From NCBI GenBank assembly GCA_012295225.1, contig WMKK01000004.1, positions 292,759 through 356,758 of the forward strand: a stretch of 64,000 bases of DNA, given 5' to 3'. Positions 30,453 to 41,294 of this stretch are shown here, piece by piece. The notes beneath the pieces are model-generated. The model was not told where the DNA came from and made no database searches. It saw only the letters and a list, made by a program, of their open reading frames with translations. Each line of letters begins with the position of its first letter. Within the stretch, counting starts at the first letter, position 1. Source of the stretch: Ostreococcus mediterraneus (taxonomy: Eukaryota; Chlorophyta; Mamiellophyceae; Mamiellales; Bathycoccaceae). The position numbers and the translations under genes were made by a program.

Positions 30453-32009
30453 CTATTTCAAGTGCTTTTTACAAGCCTTGGTGAAAGCGGATTTGATCTT
30501 GCTACTCAGGACAGTTGTGGTTTGTTGAAAAACTGGACCCTTCCCATTTAGTCGTGTTGAGTCGTGCAGTGTTTCCCAGTCTGATCTCGTGAGATCATAT
30601 TCTTTCATGAAAGAGATTATTTCATCGATACCGTCGTGTTCTCTGCCTCCTTTGTTCGAGAACGTCATCGCTCGCAGGGTATTGAGTCGAAGTGTGGGAT
30701 AATATTCAAGACGAAGCTGAGTGCTTGTCTCTGCACATGACCTATTCGTTGAGAAGTGCAAGGCTATTTCGCTACACAGACGGTTTATCTTAGAGCGACT
30801 AGACAACTTACCAAGTAAACTTGGAAAACGATTGAAATTGCGTTCCCCGGCTGAATTTGATAATATTTCTCGTTTGCCAGCCATGACTGAAGATGGTAAA
30901 ATAGTACCACAAACTACAAATGCTGGTAACAGTGACCAACGCTGTTCCGTATAAACCGCTTTCCCGATCGTATCTGCATCAGATAATCTCGTCGCTGCTG
31001 TTGCAAGAAGCTGTAATCGATCGAATTGAGTATCACTAGGCCGCATGTTGATGTAATTCTCTTGCACAAACAGAGGCACGAGTTCGGATTCTGACAACGC
31101 CAACCGCTCTCTAACGTGCAAGGCACCGCACGCAGGCGAACTGAAAAGTTTGTCAACTATAGAGAACGGGTTTCCAGGCACGTCTTTCACCGTAATGCCA
31201 CTCAGAGCAATATCGGCTCTCGTCTCCATTTGAAGCATCTGTAGCTGGTTGAGTATGAGACGAATATCATTCTCGCACGTTTGTACTAGAGTTTCTAAAA
31301 CATTCTGAGTCACACTCACTCGTTCTATACTGACTACATGCGCGATGCGTTTGATAATTTGCTGCTTCATCGGACGTTGGAAAGCGCAATCTTCACAGTG
31401 GGGTAGAAGACTTTTCAAACGTGGAGAGTATCGATCGTTGCACACACAAATTATTGGAATCTTTGTCAGTTTTATCATACTGATCAGCTCAGTGACACCG
31501 CCACGATCTCCGCTACTCATTCCATCGACTTCTTCCATTATTAATACCATACGTTTTGGCGTACCATCAATATTCATAGTGGTGTTTGTAACCATTTCTC
31601 TCACTTTGCTACTGAGACTACCACTTATCCCCTCAGCAACGACTGCTCCAGACTTGTTTCGAGAATCACTAGCATTCACTTCGAAAAAGACGAAACCTAA
31701 GCTGTCACAGATAAGTTTCGCAGCTGTACTTTTTCCAACGCCAGGAGAACCGCTTATGATGATAGCCTTTGGAGTACGAGACCCTTTGTTATGATTTACC
31801 TGCCAGCTTGCTAACCACTCTCTCAGAAAGTTTATTTTCGACGCATTACCGACCAGATCGCTCAGTTGCCGCGGCCTGTACTTATCAACCCATAATTCAC
31901 TCGGAGCTTTCGTCGTACTGCTAGAAGATTTACTCTTAATCTGTTCAGTAGCAGGGAACTGAGAAAACTCGAGTTTAGGTCGTTTAGCAACGTTTGGGTG
32001 TTCTGACAT
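30453..32009 (-). CDS. RFC1: Replication factor C large subunit RFC1, lacking the BRCT region
   Basis: 518 residues, one exon. ELWVDKYRPRQLSDLVGNAS opens the AAA+ part, then the Walker A IIISGSPGVGKSTAAKLIC, FFEVNASDSRNKS, Walker B LIMEEVDGMSSGDRGGVTEL and sensor 1 ICVCNDRYSPRLKSLL. The C-terminal collar domain follows to the end. RFC1 of animals and yeast (850-1150 residues) has an N-terminal BRCT/ligase-homology region; here only about 40 residues precede the AAA+ module and the upstream 370 bp carry no such domain. RFC loads PCNA onto primer ends. Convergent with the TOG gene. Confidence 0.93.
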   Translation of the reverse strand: MSEHPNVAKRPKLEFSQFPATEQIKSKSSSSTTKAPSELWVDKYRPRQLSDLVGNASKINFLREWLASWQVNHNKGSRTPKAIIISGSPGVGKSTAAKLICDSLGFVFFEVNASDSRNKSGAVVAEGISGSLSSKVREMVTNTTMNIDGTPKRMVLIMEEVDGMSSGDRGGVTELISMIKLTKIPIICVCNDRYSPRLKSLLPHCEDCAFQRPMKQQIIKRIAHVVSIERVSVTQNVLETLVQTCENDIRLILNQLQMLQMETRADIALSGITVKDVPGNPFSIVDKLFSSPACGALHVRERLALSESELVPLFVQENYINMRPSDTQFDRLQLLATAATRLSDADTIGKAVYTEQRWSLLPAFVVCGTILPSSVMAGKREILSNSAGERNFNRFPSLLGKLSSRSKINRLCSEIALHFSTNRSCAETSTQLRLEYYPTLRLNTLRAMTFSNKGGREHDGIDEIISFMKEYDLTRSDWETLHDSTRLNGKGPVFQQTTTVLSSKIKSAFTKACKKHLK

Positions 32010-32382
32010 GCTCTATTCGTTGCGCTGTGGCTCAATTTTTCAGCATGTATGTTAAACGTCGGCCGTGCGATAGCTGTAATGACGCGACAACGATACTGGT
32101 GAGGAACGCACACGTTCCACCTAGTGACGCCAGTGTGACACTTGTTACTTGAACTTCGTAAAAAAATCCACGTTACAGAGTAAGCGTTTGTTTGAAATAA
32201 ACTGGGCCAAATTTGGTGTGAGCAGGTGAGTAAGTCAGTGAATAGCACACGCACACGCGTAAACGCGTATTTACAGTGTAACGATGCTTAATGGAGACGC
32301 AAGTACACATGAAACCGGGCGTCTGAGTCGCGTTTAAGGTATCTTAGAAAGAATTTGTGGTGAGCTGTCCATAATACAAAAA
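32010..32382. other. Intergenic region between RFC1 and KIN17
   Basis: Upstream of RFC1 and downstream of KIN17. No coding or repeat signal stands out. Confidence 0.35.
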
Positions 32383-33720
32383 CTACGCAAGCGCATGTGT
32401 TTGTTCGGTTGAAGTTAATCCGACAAGTCTGGATTCTTCAAACTTGCAGATCTCACTCAGGCCGACAATCTTATCAGCTCGATGACCATCATCAACCATT
32501 TGTATTCTCGCCTTGGGAAGAGTGAGTCACACTGTGATAACTACTTTACAGCACTCACCTCTTTTCGTTTCAAATCAATGCCTAAGAGTTCTGCCTTTGC
32601 ACCCTTCAAACTACCTGAAATTATGAAAACAGATGCACCGATTTTCTAGGAAACGAAACTTTATTTGTTAATGTTAGTTCTATAAATAAATTCTTACCGG
32701 TACGACTGGCTCTAGCTCTGCCTGCGAGAATTCTTGAAATATTCCAATTGCAAATGATACCGTAACAAGGTGCAACCGATTAATGGCCGATACCACCCCT
32801 TTGCCTAATGATTGTTTCGCTTTCACCCTAACAACAAGCCCGACGCATATCCACTGACAATCTAAAGCTTCCTATTGGCAAATTTTTTCATTAAACGCAC
32901 GTAAAAGGCTTTCTTCAATTGAACCTGTGCGTGACTGATACATTCTGGCTTGGGTTTCAGTGTGAAAGTTTGAACTGTGTTGCCCATTTGCATTTTACTG
33001 GGAGAAGGAATATTCGGAGCACTCGATTTACACGACTTCGATTGTGATATTATCACCTAAATTTTGTGAAAACAAGTCAACACGTGCATGTTCATAAAAT
33101 GACAATACTCACCTTTTCAATACTTCGTTCATTCACATTTTCTCGCTCCCTCTTATTATTTAATCGCATTCGAAGTGCTTCCTCTGAATCCGTTGGTCTA
33201 TACAATATGAACCATCCCTTTGGTGTTTCTTCTATCTCGCAACCTTCCTTACTAGCTAAATGTTTAAGGAATTCTGTCAACGTCGTCCACTTTGTTGCTT
33301 GACATTTGAAACGGTTAAAATTTGAAGAAATAACTGGTCACTTCGCTTACCATTCATGTGGATATGTTCCTTGTGAGAGATCACTTCATTGTATACCCTG
33401 GTCGCCTCCACACGTGTATGTCGATACCTATTTGTGGTAGTGTTTAAAAACTGCGAGATGTAACTGTTGTCAACTTACGAGCACTGTAGATGTTTGAGAA
33501 AATTGAGCTCGAAAGCTCGAGAAAATTCGGCTACAGTGCTCTGCTGATTCGTTCCAAAGTTGTGCACGCGTCGAATGTGGCTTTCTGACAAACAGTGGCA
33601 CTTAAAGCCATTCTCATCTCGGCACTGCTTTTCACACAACTGACAGTACCATCTTAATTTCTGGAGACCTTTGGACTTCAATCGGTTTGAAACACCCTTC
33701 AATAAATTGGACTTCGTCAT
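32383..33720 (-). CDS. KIN17: KIN17 DNA/RNA-binding protein, six or so exons
   Basis: Exon 1 (from 33720) encodes KSKGLQKLRWYCQLCEKQCRDENGFKCHCLSES, the KIN17 zinc finger, in full. Further exons give YNEVISHKEHIHMN, WTTLTEFLKHLASKEGC, EETPKGWFILYR (winged helix) and, at the C-terminus, a KOW-type pair: DCQWICVGLVVRVKAKQSLGKG and GLSEICKFEESRL near the stop at 32383-32385. KIN17 is nuclear and linked to DNA damage response, replication and splicing. Introns are 45-70 nt. The protein seems complete; the middle exon borders are my in-frame reading. Confidence 0.88.
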
Positions 33721-34468
33721 CCGTGCCTCTGGCTGAGGATCAAAATCCCTAAAATCTTGAAAAGTTCTCTAATGTGATTCCACTCGCGTCCCGTAATCTT
33801 CGTAAAGAATATGCTGTTCGGTAGCTACGGGCCGATCGATGTCAGTTCGTCAGTTCGTCGTGAGTGATGTGGCTAAAAGTTGCAAGTGGTTTGCGTGTTT
33901 GTAAGAGTAACACCTGATAACTGTTTTTCACTCAACACAAGAGCGAATCGGTCCCTCCGTCGCATAATGTCTTTTGCATCGATGTAGTGATGCAATTTTT
34001 CGCCGGGCGAATTAGCGTGTGCACGCACGAAAACGTGCGCACTACATATGCACCCCCTTTTAAGCGAGTGTGCGTACGATGTTTTTACGGCGGACCTTGA
34101 TCTGGGGGTGGTTCGTAGTTGATGTGTCATATATGTGTAATGTATTATAACCGCCATGGACGCCCCGGCGGACTGGGCGAAAAATCGTTTGCACGTCGCG
34201 TGTATTGTACGTTAAAGTGGGCTATGTTCTGTGATATTGGTTGAGTATTTTGCCCCGGGCCATGACAGCTGATGATGACGGAAAACTGCACAACTGTCTG
34301 TTGTACCAACATAGTTTTATTTTTGCCTGAAAATCTCTGCGTCGGCCACTTCGTATTCAAAACACTGCATTTCCGTAGTACGCGCCAGTTTCGCAGTCGT
34401 TGCTCCACCACGGGGGCACGCGCGTGCTGTGATACGCGTGGGGGCTTTGAATTCCTTTTCTGTCAAGA
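33721..34468. other. Intergenic region with a weak inverted repeat
   Basis: Frames here have no recognisable product. CAATTTTTCGCCGGGCG near 33991 and CTGGGCGAAAAATCG near 34175 are inverted relatives of each other and may be the ends of a small decayed element. The promoter of the HAD gene must lie in the right part. Confidence 0.35.
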
Positions 34469-35407
34469 ATGCAAATCTCTTCGATCTGTAAATATGATGC
34501 ATACCTTCGAAGTTCAAAGCAAGTTGGTAGACCCTGCCTCAAAACTCGCGTAACTTGTCGTACGGCTTTACGTACGGTGGCAGTCACGAGTACGTCGAAC
34601 GTTCAGTTTAGCAACTTAGATAGTGAACGGGATGATTCAGATATTATTTTGCCCCTCGCAAATCCCCTTGAACGCTTCAATCGCCTAGGTACCAGCTGGT
34701 TTGGAGTCGTTTGTGAGTTAGAGGGAGTAGTCGTGCCTGATTTGACTAGTGAACATCGTTCAGCTTGGCGCGCCCTTGCCCGCGAGGAAAGGCTTGAGCT
34801 GCCGCAAGAATATGAAATGCATCACTACGCCTCCCTAAAACCAGATCAATTGGTTTCTCAGGTATTTAAATGGAGTCGTAATCCGCAAGAAATAAACAGG
34901 CTGGTATCACGGAAGCACGAACTTTTTTTTGAGGAACTTGCCTCAGTTGGCGACTGCATTCAGCCAGGAACAGTTGAGTTTTTAGATTTGATAACTTCTC
35001 TGAATGTGCCGTGTGTTCTTTTATCACAGCAAAGTCTATTACACGTAAAATCAATTTTGAGTGATTCACCTGTGCAAAGATTTCTTTCAGGAAAACTAAA
35101 CGTGGGTGTAGCTAGTGCGACAAGTCCAAATATACTTTCTCTTGTGACATCAGAAGATGTACGCTATGGACTACCCGATCCTGAAGCTATTCTTTTTGCG
35201 TCGAATTTGCTACATAGGCCACTCGATCGAATGATAATCGTAGGGAGCAGTTTGCAAACTCTTGAAGCAGCACTTGAGCTAGACGTTCGATGTGTCATGC
35301 TCAGTCAGAAGTTTAAATATCGGGAGTTATCGAAAGCAAATTTAGTGGTCAATAGTTTAAACGATCTATGTTTTCAGAATTTAAAGAATCTATTTCAAGA
35401 TGTCTAG
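34469..35407 (+). CDS. HAD-superfamily protein of the plant PyrP2-like type, plastid-targeted
   Basis: 312 residues. The first ~60 are Ser/Arg/Thr-rich and look like a transit peptide. The HAD core reads WFGVVCELEGVVVPDLTSEH, then AWRALAREERLELP, QVFKWSRNPQEINRLVSRKHE (the cap), VEFLDLITSLNVPCVLLSQQ and YGLPDPEAILFASNLL, RMIIVGSSLQTLEAAL. This order and the WSR.P.E..R...RK cap phrase match my memory of the Arabidopsis At4g11570 (PyrP2) family, whose bacterial kin dephosphorylate a riboflavin precursor. The usual nucleophile motif DxDG is ELEG here, so classic phosphatase activity is doubtful. Single exon. Confidence 0.7.
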   Translation: MQISSICKYDAYLRSSKQVGRPCLKTRVTCRTALRTVAVTSTSNVQFSNLDSERDDSDIILPLANPLERFNRLGTSWFGVVCELEGVVVPDLTSEHRSAWRALAREERLELPQEYEMHHYASLKPDQLVSQVFKWSRNPQEINRLVSRKHELFFEELASVGDCIQPGTVEFLDLITSLNVPCVLLSQQSLLHVKSILSDSPVQRFLSGKLNVGVASATSPNILSLVTSEDVRYGLPDPEAILFASNLLHRPLDRMIIVGSSLQTLEAALELDVRCVMLSQKFKYRELSKANLVVNSLNDLCFQNLKNLFQDV

Positions 35408-35481
35408 CAAAGAAATAGCATGCCAGTGCGTATTACTGGTCAACACTTTTCTGCGGAGAAATTTGAGCGATGTTGTAAATA

Positions 35482-36087
35482 CTAATTATTGTAGCTATTG
35501 ATACTCAGATCGATCTCAAAACCATTGAGCTGACTAAGTTCGTTTTCTAAAGTGCGGAATAGATCGCTTCCGTTTCTTGTATCCCGCCAGGTTTGAGTCT
35601 TTCGACAAAGGTAATAGTGCGAAGGACCACTCACAGGAGAGGATAGCCATATCTGACGAGTTGGTGATTGTTTGTTTAAAATGAAAGTACCTTTTGCACC
35701 GAGTGACAGCGTAATAACGCCCATATCGTAAGCGATATCGCAATCCTCCAGGCTATTGTCATCCAACCATTTGTCTATAATATCATGTGCGTGCGCCAGC
35801 GTTCTATCAGCCACTTCCTGAAACCTGGTCCCCTCATTTGCGTCGAGACTATATTTTCTAAGCGTGGTTATTGAAGACGAATAACAAGAAAGTCTACCGT
35901 TCTTCGATGTACTCATGTCGTATGCATAATTTGAGCGCAACGGTGTAGGTGTTTCATCTACCGTAACTTCCGAAAAGTATCGCCTCATACCGTTGTAAAA
36001 GTTGCAGCCGTGGTTTTCGGGCGGAAAACTGCGGGCAACTCTAAGGCGGTGAATCAAGTGATGCCGCTGTCTCCAAGCGCGGCGCAT
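35482..36087 (-). CDS. FXN: Frataxin, mitochondrial iron-sulfur cluster assembly protein
   Basis: 201 residues, one exon. An Arg-rich N-terminus (MRRAWRQRHHLIHRLRVARS) serves as presequence, with a long low-conservation region to residue ~90. The frataxin fold follows: an acidic first helix (AHAHDIIDKWLDDNSLEDCD), then DMGVITLSLGAKGTFILNKQ, RQIWLSSPVSGPSHY, and TWRDTRNGSDLFRTLENEL. These are the iron-binding ridge and the conserved W/N-K-Q/W sheet residues. Frataxin speeds sulfur transfer on the NFS1-ISCU complex. Convergent with the HAD gene, 74 bp apart. Confidence 0.92.
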   Translation of the reverse strand: MRRAWRQRHHLIHRLRVARSFPPENHGCNFYNGMRRYFSEVTVDETPTPLRSNYAYDMSTSKNGRLSCYSSSITTLRKYSLDANEGTRFQEVADRTLAHAHDIIDKWLDDNSLEDCDIAYDMGVITLSLGAKGTFILNKQSPTRQIWLSSPVSGPSHYYLCRKTQTWRDTRNGSDLFRTLENELSQLNGFEIDLSINSYNN

Positions 36088-36183
36088 GTTGGACCTCGAA
36101 GATGTCGAACACAGTAGTGTGCGTCTCTACAGCGAACATTTGGTTTACGCAAAGCGCAACTTAGTATCCATCCAACCCAGCAA

Positions 36184-36328
36184 CAGGGGTGGGGGAAATT
36201 TTACTGGAGCAAAAATTTTCTGGATTTTGCAGGAGAAATTGCAGCAGTATTTGGCCATCTTGCGCAAGTCCCCCGGTAAGCGCACAAATTCACATAAGTT
36301 ATTACAACAGTAAAATTCCCCCCACTAG
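36184..36328. mobile_element. Short copy of the GGGGTGGGGG MITE family
   Basis: GGGGTGGGGGAAATTTTACTG at about 36186 and its inverted form CAGTAAAATTCCCCCCACTAG ending near 36328 frame about 145 bp that also contain TTGCAGCAG and CTTGCGCAAG, as in the 274-bp element at 21681. It lies about 100 bp upstream of the frataxin start. Confidence 0.55.
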
Positions 36329-36463
36329 TACAGCACGCACAACAACAAGGTAAAAATACTACTATCGATAGTATTAAGTGCATCGCGCAACATTACGCAG
36401 TACGTACCGTATGTGAATTTTATGGCTGCACAATATGTATAATAAAACAAGATTATGTAAGCC

Positions 36464-37085
36464 TTAGGCCGATGAAGAGATGAATAAAAATAGCCTATTT
36501 TTAAGGATTTACTACTTTTTGTCCATGAAGAGATGCCGAAATAGTATAATTTGTTTTTTTTTCGTGGTCATTCGTAGTCAAATCGGGCGGATTTGACTAC
36601 GAATGACCACTTTGAAAATACTAATTTTAAATTTTCNCTTGAGTCGTAGACGGTCAAAAAAAGGGGCTCNAAATAGCCTATTTTATCTCTTCATCGACNC
36701 GCGTAGGAAAAACAAATCCGGTTCAAAAAGGNCGCTCGTCGACGACGACGGAATGGATGAAAAACGTCACGATGGCTGCGACGGCCGTGATCACGATGCG
36801 CCGTTTACGAACAAGACGCACGCGTGCTTCGTCTCCACGTGCTACATCACCCGCATCGCGGGCGACCCGCGTATGAACGTCAATGTGCGCGTACACGACA
36901 GCTACAAGATGGCGACGGTTACAACGTGCGCCAGAGGCGCGCTTGAGTTTTTTGTTCAAACCATCTCTTCGTCGCTCGGTAGTATATGAAAAAACTAATT
37001 AGTTTCCGGTATCTCTTCATGGATTTCGTAGTAAAAATTGCACAACCCTAAATTAGACTACTAATTCATCTCTTCATCAGCCTTA
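36464..37085. mobile_element. PIF/Harbinger-like MITE flanked by TTA
   Basis: The element is 36467-37082 (616 bp). Ends read GGCCGATGAAGAGATGAAT and, inverted, GGCTGATGAAGAGATGAAT. TTA stands directly outside both (36464-36466, 37083-37085), the 3-bp target duplication of PIF/Harbinger transposons. GATGAAGAGATG/CATCTCTTCATC words recur inside, and a perfect palindrome sits at 36564-36610. An internal frame (about 36730-36990) is coding-like but unassigned. Five ambiguous bases (N) fall in it. Confidence 0.75.
36564..36610. repeat. Perfect 47-bp palindrome, 21-bp arms and 5-nt loop
   Basis: The arms start GTGGTCATTCGTAGTCAAAT and mirror each other around GGGCG. It lies inside the Harbinger-like element and could be two fused ends of a further element. 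Such hairpins are unstable, so recent origin or strong constraint is implied. Confidence 0.85.
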
Positions 37086-37207
37086 AATTGTTATCTCTCT
37101 TCTCTAAATGAAGTTTGACTCGGCGACTCGCTGCACCTTACTGGCTTACCCAGCAGAAGCAAACGCGAAGGTTCAACTCAAGTGTTAGGAGCAGCTCTTC
37201 TCGCGAG

Positions 37208-37770
37208 ATGTACAGTCAGAGCGACGTGGATGACGCCACCATGCGAATAGAGGTACTTAACGTCTTTGATGCGCACACGTGGTAACTTACATGACCTTAT
37301 AACCCCTCCAGGATCCAACCCGAGTTGTAGGTTCTGGTTTCATACAATTCCCCCCACAGCGCCCCTTTCAACAAAATGTCGTTAGACAACCACCTACCAT
37401 TGCGGTGCGACGGAGTCGTTATTTTGACCTCTTTTCTGATTAAGTTCTATCATAGCAAGTGCGAAACGTTTACGAAAGAGCCGTGAGTGAACACCCCAGC
37501 GTGCACAAGGTACTTCGGAAAGATTATTTCTACCGCCAGCGTCTTGAATCACTGCGTTAACTCAGGCAACTCGTCCACAGATGATAGCTTGTGCACAACA
37601 GAGGTGAGTTCTTTGGCGAAGTTTTAACAGACTCGGTCGAAAATAAGATAGGGAACAACTACCTGTACCTGTAGCAGTAAATGCGGCGACATGTAGTGTT
37701 AATACGAACGAACCTTGCAAGCTTAGCAAGGCGCAAGCGAGACGTCGCAGGAAAAAATTGAGGGAAGGCT
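37208..37770 (+). CDS. Small spliced protein of unknown function
   Basis: Exons 37208-37252, 37312-37404 and one starting 37456 join in frame into a short protein beginning MYSQSDVDDATMRIED, with a Pro/Gln-rich stretch (QFPPQRPFQQN) and a helical part (NVYERAVSEHPSVHK). Reading straight on gives a stop at 37560; alternatively splicing at AAG/GTACTT (37516) leads into further exons, and an open frame ending near 37770 finishes with the basic tail RRRRKKLREG. I could not make the phases of the last junctions agree, so the 3' end is open. Family not recognised. Convergent with SWR1. Confidence 0.45.
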
Positions 37771-37903
37771 GACGTGTGATGACGTTGGTCCATGCTAGAA
37801 TATATTTTAATCATATTGAGAGATGATATCGAGGAAAGCATTTCCGTTTGCTTAAAGTAACACGCGTCAATAAATTTTTCTTTGAGTGAAATCCTGTTGA
37901 ACG

Positions 37904-40900
37904 CTATGAATAAAAATAGTTTTCAACGGCGAAAAAGTGTACCAGTGCGTAACGTTCAACTGGCCTTAGACGACAGCATAACTCAATAAATTCTTTATCA
38001 GCTTGCTCGTCGGGAATCTAAAAAGGTGGGAGATGTAAAATCGAGATGGTGGCGAAAAGACTCCAAACGCATAGACGTACCTTATAATCCTCAACTTCAA
38101 CTGGACATGCAATCTTGGTTGCTTCTAGTACTCAAAAATTAATTTCATTGTTGTTCAGAACATATCGAATAGCAGACCTTGAGTGGTTAATGCATGCAAA
38201 TTGAAGTTGCCGTTTTGTATGGCCAATTCATCTAATTCCCGCTTTTGTAGAGCTTTGTTGAAAATATTCTCTTCTATAGTGTCTTCAGAAATAAGACGAT
38301 AAATATTAACCTGGCGTGTCTGTCCAATCCTGTGACAGCGATCTTGAGCTTGCGCATCAACCGCGGGATTCCAATCGGAATCGTAAAATATCACTGTATC
38401 AGCCCCGGTTAGGTTGATTCCAAAGCCCCCGGAACGAGTGGAAAGAATGAAGGCAAAAAGCTTTGAATCTGCGTTGAAGCGTTGCATCAGAATCTGTCTC
38501 TGTTCCGGTTTTGTTGTGCCATCTAGACGTACGTAGCTATAGCTGTACAAGTTCAGGAACTTCTCCAAAACGTCTAAAACTCTTGTCATTTGAGTGAAGA
38601 TCACAACTTTATGTCCTCCAGTCCTGAGAGTACGCAATAACTCAGCCAAAGCCTGAAGTTTGCCACAGTCAAACTGAACAAGTCTGACATCTGGGAAAAC
38701 CAACTGTGTCCTGACAACTAGACTTCGGATGGAGCGAAGTAACTCATTCAACTTAAGTGCGCTCTCAGTTAACTCTAATGCTTGAGCACATGATCCCGAT
38801 GGGGACCTTGCCCGTACCTTTGGAATTCGAAACATGAATTTCAACACTAAAAAGTGCATATTTTGCGTGTCAAGAAGCAATATCCTTGTCGAGTTCCGCA
38901 ACAAATCTAAGCTGAGCACCGGGAAATGAACAGGCAACTCATTCGTATCGTGTGCGTCGATGTGCTTCGTCTGTAGATCTTGTCTGATTCTATGTAACTC
39001 GAGTTGATGAGTGACAATATTTGACCCCTTGCACTGCGTCAGCAACGAAGGAGGCATTTCTGACTTGAATTTGCCACAAAGTCTCTTAGTGCTAGTATGG
39101 AATACGAGATGTGAGTTACGATAGGAAACCACACCACTTTTTATTAGTGAAGGGTTATCAAAATGTAACGATTGTGGCATATCAAAAGCAGAAATGATGC
39201 TTCGGCCTGCGAACAGATCTGGATGATTGCAAACCTTTCGCAACTGCATCAAGCAGTTCATTACTCCCATCGCATTAGAAGAAGCCAAAGTTTTGACGGT
39301 GTCTTGAGAAGACATGTATTCGTCATAAAGGCGCTTTTGTCGCCTAGAAAGTCTACACTTTATGATGTGTTCAACTTTATCCGGAAGGGTACGCTCAACA
39401 TCTTGCTTCAAACGCCTCAATATAAAGGGACGAAGAATAGCATGTAATCTCGACGTCAGCTTCTTGTCGACAGCTAAACGGCCTTCTGACATACCTATCA
39501 GAGAGCTTGAAAACCAACTCTTAAACTCAGAGTGGGATTGAAATAAAGTGGGCATCAAAAAATGCAACAGCGCCCACAACTCCATAATGTCATTCTGAAG
39601 TGGTGTTCCCGTGATCAGCAGTCTATGAGTACTTTCAAACGACAACAGAGTTTGCCATCTTTGAGATTTCCAGTTTTTTATCATGTGGGCTTCGTCAAGA
39701 ATGAGATAGTGCCATCGTTTTCTTCGAAATATGGACTGATCCTGAACCGCTAAACGGTATGTTGTGATGCAGACATGAAAGCTATGTGGCTTACTCCAAC
39801 CTGTGCGCTTGAGTTTTCTCTCTTTTTGAGATCCAAAGTAGGTCAATATCTTCAAAGCTGGGCACCACTTCTTGAACTCAACTTCCCAATTCACCATTAC
39901 CGACGTTGGAACGACTATTAGATGAGGTCCCCATATGCCATGCTGACAAGCTAAATGTGCTAACATACTGATAGTTTGGATAGTTTTTCCTAGCCCCATC
40001 TCGTCAGCCAGCATCACATTTACTCCAGTCGTGTGACAACTTGCCAACCATTCCAAGCCAACTTGTTGATAATCTCGTAGTTCATGTTTGAGGAGGAACG
40101 GTGTCGTGAACCGCAAATTCGACCGAACTTGATTCGGAGGATTCTTTGCCACATCTGAGCTTAATCGGTCGCCATGTGATACAGCCACGCCTTCGTTTTC
40201 TCGCAACCTATAATGCTTGAGAAGTTCCTCAATCGGAATCATTGCTTCGTCTTGTAACTCTTGCAGTTCCACGGAAGGATCAACCCTTTCCAAACTTCCT
40301 TCTAGACGCATTTGTTCGTCAAATGTTTCAGTGTCATCCCAGTCCTCTTCACCACTCGGTTTATATTCATTAATCGATCCATGAAGAGATACTTCTAAGT
40401 CTAGAAAAGCGTCTTCGTTCATCGCACTGGGAACTGCTCCAGGCGATTCAACAAGCTCAGAAAGTGTGCTATCACAGGCATTTTTTAGCAAATCTTGAGC
40501 TCTTGATTTTTTCTCCTCTTCAGCACCAACAGCCTCTCGAGCCTCGTCCGTTAAGTTCCGGAAACCACCAGAGTTTAGATCATTCTTCTTGTCAGTCAAC
40601 ATCGTAGACAATGCACTCGCGAAATGTTCAGTTTTACACACAAGAGAATCTACAGTCATGCGCTAAAAAATGTTTTTGTGCAGAGTATGCAAGCAAACTC
40701 ACCTAGCTGTCGTTCCAATTCGACTTGCTGTTTGAACTCAACAGATGACTTATCTTTAAATTGTATAACCTGTAGAACATTCTTAGGTAAAGACTAGACA
40801 GAATAAGAAGCCGAACCTTATTTATTTTGTTCCAAAACGTCACCACCTCTCGTGCAACTCGAGCAGCAAGCTTCCGAGATAGCTGCTGACTGCGTTCTGA

Positions 40901-41294
40901 CTTTTCGGAGCGTTCCTGTGCACTACAAATAGCCCGACGAGCGGCGGCAGTTGAATATCTGCGCCCAGCATTGTACCTGTCATAGAAACTACTGAGAGGA
41001 AATCTCTTCAACAAAGTGTTTAACGTACCTCCATTTTCTCTCGCGTTCAAAGTCTTTAGCGAGCCACGACATTTCTTCCAGCACATGGTCCCAATGAGCT
41101 TTTCTCGTCGGTGGTTCGGGGAATCGCGGCAGCGGCTTGGTGGTGAGTCGCTCTTCACTTAAGCGGACCCCCGCGGCCAGTAAAAACTTTTCACGAGTCG
41201 CCTCTTGAATCGCCAAGAAGCCTAGTGATAATGAACCCATATCACTCGATGCGTAGCCTGCGCTTTCCATTTTCTTTGAAGCATCGCCAGCCAT
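37904..41294 (-). CDS. SWR1: SWR1/PIE1-type Snf2 chromatin-remodelling ATPase, five exons
   Basis: From ATG at 41294, exon 1 holds the HSA domain (RKAHWDHVLEEMSWLAKDFE). Two small exons follow, then a long exon (about 38170-40660) with the SWI2/SNF2 ATPase: DYQQVGLEWLASCHTTGVNV, ADEMGLGKTIQTISML (Walker A), ILDEAHMIKNWKSQRWQTLL (DEAH), TGTPLQNDIMELWALLHFLM. After an insertion of some 250 residues come VVIFTQMTRVLDVLEKFL and STRSGGFGINLTGADTVIFYDSDWNP with RCHRIGQTR. A last exon adds PVERYAL near the stop at 37904. The insertion between the lobes and the HSA domain place it with SWR1/SRCAP, which exchanges H2A for H2A.Z. It is compact (about 1070 residues against 1514 in yeast). Confidence 0.9.

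Noticed and set aside
34469-35407. CbbY-type plastid sugar phosphatase
   Set aside because: The cap phrase and missing motif I aspartates fit the PyrP2-like group better.
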